NCBI GenBank assembly: GCA_002341345.1
Contig: DDNW01000032.1
Coordinates: 1 to 6,388, forward strand
DNA from: Erythrobacter sp. UBA2510
GTDB lineage: Bacteria > Pseudomonadota > Alphaproteobacteria > Sphingomonadales > Sphingomonadaceae
Length of the DNA stretch: 6,388 nucleotides
Reading direction: 5' to 3'
In this document: positions 1 through 6,388 of the stretch, piece by piece
How the letters are laid out: each line of letters begins with the position of its first letter
Position numbering within the stretch: the first letter of the stretch is position 1
Made by a program: the position numbers and the translations under genes
The notes under the pieces: model-generated
Seen by the model: the letters and a program-made list of their open reading frames with translations, nothing else
Database searches by the model: none
What the model was told of the DNA's origin: nothing

Positions 1-627
1 CCGGGCTATGTCGGTTATGAAGAGGGCGGGGTGCTGACCGAGGCGGTGCGGCGGCGGCCCTATCAGGTGGTCTTGTTCGACGAGGTCGAGAAGGCGCATA
101 ACGATGTCTTCAACGTGCTGCTGCAGGTGCTCGACGACGGGCGGCTGACCGACGGGCAGGGCCGCGTGGTCGACTTCTCCAACACGCTCATCATCCTGAC
201 CAGCAACCTTGGCAGCCAGTATCTGTCGAACATGACCGACGACCAGAAGGTGTCGGACGTGGAGCCGCAGGTGATGGAATCGGTGCGCGCGCATTTCCGC
301 CCCGAATTTCTCAACCGGCTGGACGAGATCATCCTGTTCCACCGGCTTGGTCAGGAGCACATGGCCCCGATTGTCGAGATCCAGGTGGCCCGCGTGCAGA
401 AGCTGCTTGCCGATCGCAAGATTACGCTCGACCTGACCGAAGGTGCGCTGCGTTGGCTGGGAAGGGTCGGCTACGACCCGGTCTATGGCGCGCGGCCGCT
501 CAAGCGTGCGGTCCAGCGTTACCTGCAGGACCCGCTCGCCGAGAAGCTGCTGGCAGGCGAAGTGCCCGATGGCAGCACGGTGAAGGTGGACGAGGGCGAT
601 GGAGAGCTCAGCATCACCGTCAATTGA
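1..627 (+). CDS. clpB: ATP-dependent chaperone ClpB, C-terminal part (5' truncated by window edge)
   Basis: This is the last 208 residues of ClpB (Hsp104 family), the cytoplasmic hexameric AAA+ disaggregase that threads aggregated proteins through its pore together with DnaK-DnaJ-GrpE. The frame is open from base 1, so the start lies to the left; the apparent GTG at 31 is internal. In visible residue numbers, the second AAA+ domain shows the aromatic pore loop GYVG (2-5), Walker B VVLFDE (23-28), sensor 1 in LTSNLGS (Asn69), the arginine finger in [11 protein letters not shown] (Arg106) and sensor 2 GARPLKR (163-169). A small C-terminal domain follows, ending ITVN before TGA. The pattern [17 protein letters not shown] fits ClpB better than ClpA or ClpC. 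The missing N-terminal domain, first AAA+ domain and coiled-coil middle domain would lie upstream. No frameshift or missing key residue is seen. Heat-shock control is usual for the family but cannot be seen here because the promoter is outside the window. Confidence 0.96.
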   Translation, partial: PGYVGYEEGGVLTEAVRRRPYQVVLFDEVEKAHNDVFNVLLQVLDDGRLTDGQGRVVDFSNTLIILTSNLGSQYLSNMTDDQKVSDVEPQVMESVRAHFRPEFLNRLDEIILFHRLGQEHMAPIVEIQVARVQKLLADRKITLDLTEGALRWLGRVGYDPVYGARPLKRAVQRYLQDPLAEKLLAGEVPDGSTVKVDEGDGELSITVN

Positions 628-654
628 CCAGGCGCCCGTCTAATTTGACGGTGC

Positions 655-687
655 AAAAAGAAAGGGCGGCCCCGCAGGGCCGCCCTT
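655..687 (-). terminator. Rho-independent terminator of TBDR1, in the convergent clpB/TBDR1 spacer
   Basis: A perfect 11-bp GC-rich stem (662-672 with 677-687) closes a 4-nt loop. Read on the minus strand it is followed by a T-rich run, TTTCTTTTT (663-655), so it is a textbook intrinsic terminator for the receptor gene that ends 26 bases before it. On the plus strand the same stem starts 35 bases after the clpB stop but is followed by ACTGTGTGG, not a U-tract. It may therefore stop clpB transcripts only weakly or merely protect their 3' ends. Confidence 0.9.
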
Positions 688-712
688 ACTGTGTGGTCGG
701 TCTGGTGACCGG

Positions 713-3700
713 TTAGAAGTCGAGCTTGAAGCCCATGTAGAAACGGCGGCCCCAAACGTCGTAGATCGCGCTGCCTTCGGTCAGACCCGTCGCGCTGAGC
801 GGCGGCTTCTTGTCGAAAACGTTGTCGACACCGAAGAAGAACTCGCCAGTTTCGACAGGCACCTTGTCCTCGATCTGAACCGTCATGCGCAGGTCATGGT
901 ACATGACATCCGGGAACGTCTGCTGAGGATAGGCATCCGGGTTCTGCGGATCGAGGCCATTGAGCGAGTTGTAGAACTCGTAGTCGCCCAGATACATCTG
1001 ACCGACGAAACGAGCGCCGTAACCGAAGGTATACCGGCCCACGGTCAGGTCGGCATCGAACACCGCCTCATGCTTCGGATCGCCCAGCTCGCCGCGCAGG
1101 ACATCCTCAAAATCCGGGTTTGTCGGATCGGTGAAGTTGCTCGACTTGATGAGGTACGAATAATAGAGGCGCGTCCGCAGGAACACGTCGTTGGCGATCT
1201 CGCCGCGATACGACACGTCCACGTCGATGCCGCGACGCTGGCGACGGGCAAAGTTCAGCGGACCTTCGATCAGCGACTGGGACAAAATCTCGCCCGGCTG
1301 CTCGCCATCGGGGCCGATTCCCGGACCAGGGTTGCGCTCGAACTGCGCGCAGAACTGATTATTCAGATCCGGCAGGTCGTAACATTGATCGACGATGATC
1401 TGCGCGCCGACATCCGCGATAACGTCGGAAACGTCGATGTCCCAATAGTCGACGGTGATCGCCAGGCCCGGCACCCAGCGCGGCTGGAAGACCGCACCGA
1501 TGGTCAGCGACTTGGAGCTTTCCTCAGTCAGGAACGGGTTGGCACCGCTGAGGGTCTCGAGCGAGTAGACGCCTGCGACCTTGCCCTGATAGCCGGCGTT
1601 GGTCAGGTTCGCGCCAAGGTCAGCCGCGCAGTTTGCCTCGCGGTTGGGGTTGGCGCCACGCCGTGCATCGGCACACGGATCCTCGAGGCTGGCGAAGTTC
1701 TGCGAGAACGGCGCATCCGTTTCCGTGTAGTTCGGAGCACGGACAGCCTTACCGTAATTGGCGCGGAACATGAGGTCGCTCACCGGCGACCAGCGGCCAC
1801 CGAAGTTCCAGGCAAATACCGTTCCGGTTGAGCCGCCATAATCGGACACACGACCGGCACCGGTTACGCCCAGCTCTTCGATGAAGGGCATGTCGGCCAG
1901 CAGCGGAATGTCGATTTCGCCGAAGCCTTCATAGATCTCGACCGGATCGGGATCGAAGGTCTGCAGCGCGTTGAGGAAGGTAAGTCCCGAATTGATGACG
2001 TCATCTGCTTCGAAGAAGGCATCCTCGCGGCGATATTCGGCACCCAGGACGACCGAGACCGGCCCGCCGGGAAGTTCGAACCACTTGCTCGAATTCCCGG
2101 AGATGAAGGCCGAAACGTCGATCTGCTCAAGCCAGCCCTCGCTACCGGAGTCCGAGACAATGTAGTTCGCTGCAGCCGAGTTGTCGGGGCGACCAAAAGG
2201 ATTGTACGGCACACAATTGGCAATGTCATTGGCGAGCGTAGCGGCGCCGCCCGTCGCATCGACATCGGGCGAGGCAAAGGCTGCCGTCGGATCGTATTGT
2301 GCGCGGCAGACTATGTCGCCGGTCACCGGATCGACGCCTGCATCGAGAGCCAGCATCAGGCGCTGGACATTGACGTTGCCCAGCACGTCGATCTTTTCCT
2401 CGGTGCGGTTGTAGACACCGGCAATTTCGTACGACCAATTGTCCGAGATTTCGCCCCGCAAGCCGAGCACGGCGCGCCAGGTGTCGCGCGTCGCATCCTC
2501 GTCGCGAATGCCCAGATCCTCAAAGCTCTTGGCGATCGCGAAGCGGTAGGAACCACTTGCAATATCGGCCAGGTCGCCTGCGGTCAGATCACCGAAGACG
2601 GGGACGAGGTCGTTGTTGATGCCCGAAGCCAGCAGTTGGTCGGTGATGACGCCGCGGGCCTGGTCGGACAGGAACGGGTTGTCCAGCCGCAGCCGGGCAC
2701 GGCTGTCGAGGAACGTGATGAACTGACCTTGGTTGAAGGCCGGTCCAGCATTCGAACCAACCGCGTGCGAACGGGCGAACTTGCCTTCGAAGAACAACTC
2801 GGCCGCCGGGCTGAATTCGTAGCTGCCCAGAATATTGGCGATATAGCGCTGGCTTTCCGGATAGACCGAGACCTGGCGCCCTTCGTTACCAGTCTCGGAA
2901 TTGCCCCCGATATAGGTACCGAAGAAGCCGGTGCCGACGCGTTCGTCGAACGTCACAGGGACCAGTGTGCCGTCGCTCTGGAAGATAAAGTCGCAGTTGA
3001 ACGGCAGGCCTGAGAGTGACGTTCCCCCGCACGCCGGGTTGGGCGCTGGCTGCAGGAAGGCGACCAGGCCGTTGCGCGCTATCGTGGTATTGCGGCGATC
3101 GCGCTCGAACCGGCGATCGGGAATGCCGTCGCCCGGGCCGGCATCAGTATCGACCGTTACCCAGCCATAATCAGTGCGGCGCCATGGCACATCGGAAGCG
3201 AACACGCGCTCCTGATTGGTGACTTCGAGTGCAAGCGCGATATTGCCGCGATCTTCGGCGAAGTTGGTGCCGACAACACCGGAAATATACTGGTTGAAGC
3301 CAGCGCCATAGCCGGGCGCGCCTGCGCCGCCACGGATGGAAATACCTTCGAAGTCTTCTTTCATGACGAAGTTGACGACGCCGGCGATGGCATCAGAGCC
3401 ATATAGCGCGGAGTTACCGCCGGTCACGATGTCGACGCGTTCCACCAGTGCATTGGGGATCGTGTTGATGTCGACAGCAGACGCGGTGGCCTGAATATCG
3501 GTCGGAACGTGACGACGGCCATTGACGAGCACCAGTGTGCGCTGGATGCCGAGGCCGCGAAGGTCGAGCAGGTTCAGACCGGCGATGCCGATGCCCAGAT
3601 CGGAATTGGACTGCGAATAGGTGCTACGTAGCGAAGGCAGCTTGTTTAGCGCTTCGCCAAGGTTGGGCGTCGACTACTTGTAGATATCGTCGCCACCGAA

Positions 3701-3934
3701 ATTGGTGACGGGAACTGTCGAATCGAGTTCGGGCCGCGCGATGCGCGAACCGGTAACGATGATACGATCGCCGGTGTCGGTAACTGTCGCTTCGTCCTCA
3801 GTGAGTGCGGCATCCTGCGCGGCGACAGGGGCGGCAGCGAGTCCGGTGACGGTAACACCCGCGCCGACCATCGCCAGGACATTCAGCGCGCTCGACGCAC
3901 CAAGAATGTCTTTGCGAATGTTGAAAGTTTTCAT
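713..3934 (-). pseudogene. TonB-dependent outer-membrane receptor (TBDR1), full length but interrupted by an in-frame TAG
   Basis: This encodes an outer-membrane TonB-dependent transporter of 1073 codons, split by TAG at codon 87. The two open pieces, 3674-3934 and 713-3673, share one frame and read as one protein. The ATG at 3934 is preceded by AGAGGGA at 9 nt. Residues 1-39 are a signal peptide with likely cleavage after PVAA. The TonB box is DRIIVTGSR (56-64); the stretch before it is too short for an STN signalling domain. The plug runs about 70-190 and includes LVNGRRH and SALYGSDAIAGVVNF; the barrel follows and ends in the Phe expected for BAM recognition. Four close cysteine pairs (302/314, 543/574, 754/769, 851/862) probably form loop disulfides. 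As written, translation stops before most of the plug, and restart at GTG 3532 would lack signal peptide and TonB box. The downstream frame has no further damage, so recent nonsense mutation, a sequencing error or readthrough are all possible. The substrate is unknown. Confidence 0.88.
3674..3676 (-). other. In-frame amber codon within the TBDR1 plug domain
   Basis: The plus-strand CTA reads TAG on the coding strand, between ...GGDDIYK and STPNLGEALNKLPSLR. Both flanks fit the continuous plug of this receptor family, so the stop replaces a single residue rather than marking a natural end. A CAG (Gln) to TAG transition is the simplest origin, although several other sense codons are one base away. 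There is no length change or frameshift around it. Confidence 0.9.
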
Positions 3935-3938
3935 GAAT

Positions 3939-3953
3939 TCCAGTCCCTCTGGA
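3939..3953 (-). promoter_or_regulatory. TBDR1 ribosome binding site inside a small hairpin
   Basis: On the coding strand TCCAG (3953-3949), AGGGA (3948-3944) and CTGGA (3943-3939) form a 5-bp stem with a 5-nt loop. The Shine-Dalgarno core AGAGGGA (3950-3944) lies 9 nt before the ATG at 3934-3932, mostly within the loop. This spacing supports that ATG as the true start. The hairpin is small and may be only marginally stable; its regulatory role is inference. Confidence 0.6.
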
Positions 3954-3962
3954 GTGAGATTG

Positions 3963-3978
3963 AGTTCAACCCTGAACT
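3963..3978 (-). repeat. Inverted repeat in the TBDR1 leader
   Basis: The coding strand reads AGTTCA-GGGT-TGAACT: 6-bp perfect arms with a 4-nt spacer, 28 nt upstream of the TBDR1 ATG. It could be an mRNA stem-loop with a G-rich loop just before the ribosome-site hairpin, or a DNA operator. No known regulator is recognised from it. Confidence 0.4.
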
Positions 3979-4091
3979 TAACAACCCGCCCCGAAGCGCG
4001 CCCGGGACAAGGATTGATTGGCGCTCAGTGAGCCTCACCAGAGATGGTTTCAATGCAAACTGTTACGTTCGATACCTGTTTTTCGGGGCGC

Positions 4092-4109
4092 TGTTGCGAA
4101 ATCGCAACA
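4092..4109. promoter_or_regulatory. 18-nt inverted repeat, candidate operator upstream of TBDR1
   Basis: The sequence TGTTGCGA-AA-TCGCAACA has 8-bp perfect arms with a 2-nt spacer, about 160 bp upstream of the TBDR1 start. The symmetry and size fit a homodimeric helix-turn-helix repressor or activator site. It has no adjacent T-run, so it is not an intrinsic terminator. I do not recognise the regulator. Confidence 0.45.
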
Positions 4110-4172
4110 TAAGTGAGACATTGCTGTTACTTTGGCCGGGGACTTTGAAACGTTCGGCCTTCCGCAGAGCAT

Positions 4173-4207
4173 AAAAAAAGGGGCAGGAAATCGCTTCCCG
4201 CCCCTTT
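4173..4207 (-). terminator. Rho-independent terminator of TBDR2
   Basis: Downstream of the TBDR2 stop (4241) the minus strand forms AAAGGGGC paired with GCCCCTTT (4207-4200 with 4184-4177). The stem continues past one mismatch into GGAA/TTCC around a 5-nt loop. A run of T residues follows directly (4179-4173). Strong stem and U-tract make this a clear intrinsic terminator. It separates TBDR2 transcription from TBDR1. Confidence 0.92.
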
Positions 4208-4240
4208 CCCCATGATATCGGGGACACTTGCTGAAACAAA

Positions 4241-6388
4241 TCAGAACGGCAGAGCGTCTGTCCTGAGGCGCAGACCTGCGTAGAAATAGCGGCCGCGCCA
4301 GCCTGTCGGCGTGTTGACGTCGCCGATCGTGGGCTGCTCGTTGGTGAAATTGTTGATGCCCGCGAAATAGGACCATTCCTGGCTGGTGGTCGTATATTGC
4401 ACCCGCATGTCGTGCATGAAGCGGCTGTCGATCACCAGATATTCGGGCGCGACGATGTCCGGATCGGCAGCGATGGCGGCATTGCCGTAACGCAGCTGGT
4501 CGCCGACATATTGCACGCCGTAATTGACCAGCCAGTTGTCGAGGCTCCACGTCAGGTCGGCATAGCCACTCCACTTGGGCGCGCCGACTTCGCCGCGATC
4601 ATCGTCGACCACGCCGCCATTGGCGGGCAGGAAGTTCAGCTTGTCGAGATAGCCAGCCGTTGCGGTCAGGCCGATCGTGCCCATGCTGCCTAAGTCATGG
4701 GTATAGGCGAGGGTGATGTCGGCGCCTGCCGTCTCGAAGAAGGCGACGTTTTCCGGGCGCAGGATGTAATCGTTGACGTATCCGGTCGTGCCCGAGCGGG
4801 TGACGTTCTGGCAGAACACATTGTCGAGCGTGGGCGCATCGACGCAGAAATTGGCGGTCTCCTGCAGGCTTGCCGTGTTGATCGCGTCCTTGATGGTGAT
4901 GTCGTACCAGTCGAAGCTGAGCGTCAGGCCCGGCGCAATGCGCGGCGCGATGACGAGCCCGGCGGTCCAGGTCTCGGCCTCTTCCTGATCGAGCGTGTCG
5001 TTGCCCGCGACGAAACCACCGAGGCTCGCGCTCGCCTCGATCGAGGATTCGAAATCGAACGTGTCGTAATCGACGCCCAGCCCCTCGATCAGCGCGCGGC
5101 AATTGGCCTCGCGATATTGCGTGCCGCCGTCGGCATTTGACGGGCTGCACGGATCGGAGAGGAAGGAATAGGCGCCGCTCGACGGTGCGAACAGTTCGGT
5201 GATGTTCGGTGCGCGGACCGATTTCGCATAGGAAGCGCGCAGGCGGACATCGCGGATCGGAGCATACTGGCCCGACACCGACCAGCTGGTCGATGAGCCG
5301 GTAGACGTATAATCCGACAGACGGATCGCCGCGTTGAGCTCGAGCAGATAGGCACCCGGTATGTCGGACAGCAGCGGTGCGCTGAGTTCGGCGAACGCTT
5401 CCTTGACCTCGTAGCTGCCGTCTTCGTCGGCGAGCAGTGCCAGGTCGAGCAGGACGCTGTCGTCCGGGAAGAATTCGATCGCCTGAGTGGACAGCGGATC
5501 CGGGCGGAAGGTGCTGCTCTCGCGGCGATATTCGCCACCCACGGCGAAGCCGACCGGGCCACCGGGGAGTTCGAAATATTCGCCGAAATCGCCGGAGACG
5601 TATCCGCCAAGTACGTGCTGATCGATCGCATAGGTGTTCACGAGGTCGGTCGTGACCCAGTCGATCGCCGCCTGGCTGGCGACGCCTTCCCCGAACAGGT
5701 TAAGCGGCTGACAGCTGCCGTCGCCCGGCGTGAAGGTCTGCGCGAAGGGCAGCGGCGCGGTGAAGTCGAACCAGTCGAGGATGTTGACCGATTCGATGAA
5801 GCCACCGTTGAGGTCCGCCCGGCACACGATGTTGCCGTTGGGCGTACCGGTGAGATATTCGCCCTCGTCGACCGCATCGATCGCGGCGTAATAGCGGTCC
5901 CAAATGCGCGCATGGCTGGAGGTGTAGGTCGTCTCGTTGCGACCATAGACATAGCTGACCGAGAACTTCGCGTTGTCGCTGACATCGCCTTCGAACCCGG
6001 CCACGCCGCGGAACAGCGAGCGGTCGAGCGTTTCGCCGCGCACGCCTAGGTCGAAATTGTCGCGGCTGAAAGCGACACCGTCGGGCAGGCCGAAATAGGC
6101 GAAATTGCCCGGGAAGGTCGCGTCGAGGATCGCCTGCGGGATGAACGGATTGTCGGTCTGGACAAAAGTGTAGAAATCGAAGCTCGGCTGGCTCTGCGTG
6201 TAGTTCTTGGTGTCCACATACTTGCCCTCGGCGAAGAAGCGGATCTCGGGCGTCAGCTCGTAACTCAGATTGAGGTTGAAAGTGTGGTGGCGCATCTGCG
6301 GCTGCAGGTCGCCGTAATAGCTGGGCACCGGCGTATTGTCGCCGCCCACGGCCAGGAAGCCGGAATCGGGCAGGAAAACGCCCGGATC
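4241..6388 (-). CDS. TonB-dependent outer-membrane receptor (TBDR2), C-terminal barrel, 5' end beyond window
   Basis: The frame is open from the right edge and ends at TGA (4243-4241), giving 715 visible residues. The apparent GTG start at 6349 is internal, since 13 in-frame codons precede it and no signal peptide, TonB box or plug has yet appeared. What is seen is the beta-barrel of an active outer-membrane transporter powered by TonB-ExbB-ExbD. Alternating amphipathic strands carry family motifs such as ELPGGPVGFAVGGEYRRE, YAKSVRAPNITELF and DPC...REANC. The last residues are GRYFYAGLRLRTDALPF, with a terminal Phe suited to BAM assembly. Cysteine pairs (visible residues 189/226, 414/430, 515/526) match three of the four pairs in TBDR1, so the two are diverged paralogues. 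About 300 residues are probably missing on the N-terminal side, judged from TBDR1. The substrate is not deducible. No internal stop or frameshift is seen. Confidence 0.93.
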   Translation of the reverse strand, partial: DPGVFLPDSGFLAVGGDNTPVPSYYGDLQPQMRHHTFNLNLSYELTPEIRFFAEGKYVDTKNYTQSQPSFDFYTFVQTDNPFIPQAILDATFPGNFAYFGLPDGVAFSRDNFDLGVRGETLDRSLFRGVAGFEGDVSDNAKFSVSYVYGRNETTYTSSHARIWDRYYAAIDAVDEGEYLTGTPNGNIVCRADLNGGFIESVNILDWFDFTAPLPFAQTFTPGDGSCQPLNLFGEGVASQAAIDWVTTDLVNTYAIDQHVLGGYVSGDFGEYFELPGGPVGFAVGGEYRRESSTFRPDPLSTQAIEFFPDDSVLLDLALLADEDGSYEVKEAFAELSAPLLSDIPGAYLLELNAAIRLSDYTSTGSSTSWSVSGQYAPIRDVRLRASYAKSVRAPNITELFAPSSGAYSFLSDPCSPSNADGGTQYREANCRALIEGLGVDYDTFDFESSIEASASLGGFVAGNDTLDQEEAETWTAGLVIAPRIAPGLTLSFDWYDITIKDAINTASLQETANFCVDAPTLDNVFCQNVTRSGTTGYVNDYILRPENVAFFETAGADITLAYTHDLGSMGTIGLTATAGYLDKLNFLPANGGVVDDDRGEVGAPKWSGYADLTWSLDNWLVNYGVQYVGDQLRYGNAAIAADPDIVAPEYLVIDSRFMHDMRVQYTTTSQEWSYFAGINNFTNEQPTIGDVNTPTGWRGRYFYAGLRLRTDALPF

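Larger units (their letters stand above)
3935..4240. other. 306-bp intergenic region between TBDR2 and TBDR1
   Basis: This spacer carries the TBDR2 terminator at its right end (4173-4207), then about 240 bp leading to TBDR1 on the minus strand. It holds the 18-nt inverted repeat at 4092-4109, a short palindrome GCTCA-G-TGAGC at 4023-4033, the inverted repeat at 3963-3978 and the ribosome-site hairpin. The TBDR1 promoter must lie here if the terminator works, but I could not pick a convincing -35/-10 pair. No riboswitch or small gene is recognised. An open frame crossing 4050-4240 is the out-of-frame shadow of the TBDR2 3' end. Confidence 0.6.

Noticed and set aside
896..1831. 311-codon plus-strand open frame antisense to TBDR1
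   Set aside because: It lies wholly opposite a well-supported receptor frame, has arginine- and valine-rich shadow composition, and shows no recognisable domain or ribosome site. Long antisense frames are common in GC-rich genes.
2297..3013. 238-codon plus-strand open frame antisense to TBDR1
   Set aside because: Same reasoning: a shadow of the receptor codons without family resemblance.
713..3532. TBDR1 as a complete gene starting at GTG 3532
   Set aside because: That start lies in the middle of the plug motif LVNGRRH, would leave no signal peptide or TonB box, and the same frame continues upstream to a proper ATG with ribosome site, broken only by TAG.
4060..4130. Two copies of CTGTTAC (4060-4066 and 4124-4130) as a possible direct-repeat operator
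   Set aside because: Seven-base matches 64 bp apart in a 300-bp spacer are weak and could easily be chance.
4050..4574. Minus-strand open frame of 174 codons overlapping the TBDR2 3' end and the spacer
   Set aside because: It is out of frame with TBDR2, passes straight through the TBDR2 terminator, and has shadow-like composition.
6379..6388. Window ends in GGATC, resembling a BamHI or Sau3AI cloning junction
   Set aside because: GATC is frequent and the receptor frame runs to the edge undisturbed. Nothing shows a junction.

Overview
The window looks like a chromosomal piece of a GC-rich alphaproteobacterium, most likely a sphingomonad or erythrobacter-type organism. The inference rests on style: large TonB-dependent receptors with an 'IIVTGSRI'-type TonB box, a 'LVNGRRH ... 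ERVDIVTGGNSALYGSDAIAGVVNF' plug, and barrels with 'VRAPN' and 'REANC' motifs are typical of Sphingomonadales, Caulobacterales and Xanthomonadales. No rRNA or other lineage marker is present to confirm it.

Layout. Positions 1-627 (+) are the 3' end of clpB, the ClpB disaggregase, cut by the left edge. Positions 628-712 are a short convergent spacer with a strong hairpin, whose U-tract lies on the minus-strand side. Positions 713-3934 (-) are a complete-length TonB-dependent receptor (TBDR1) interrupted by one in-frame TAG at codon 87, inside the plug domain. Positions 3935-4240 are an intergenic region holding the leader and presumed promoter of TBDR1, several inverted repeats, and the terminator of the next gene. 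Positions 4241-6388 (-) are a second, related TonB-dependent receptor (TBDR2); its C-terminal barrel is visible, while its start, signal peptide and plug lie beyond the right edge.

Function. ClpB acts in the cytoplasm and has no evident link to the receptors. The receptors are outer-membrane active transporters driven by TonB-ExbB-ExbD; their substrates cannot be read from the sequence. They are tandem on the same strand, but a good terminator between them suggests separate transcription units.

No CRISPR array, insertion sequence, RNA gene or clearly new system is visible. The points most worth a second look are the amber codon in an otherwise intact receptor, an 18-nt inverted repeat upstream of it, and a leader in which the Shine-Dalgarno sequence sits in the loop of a small hairpin.
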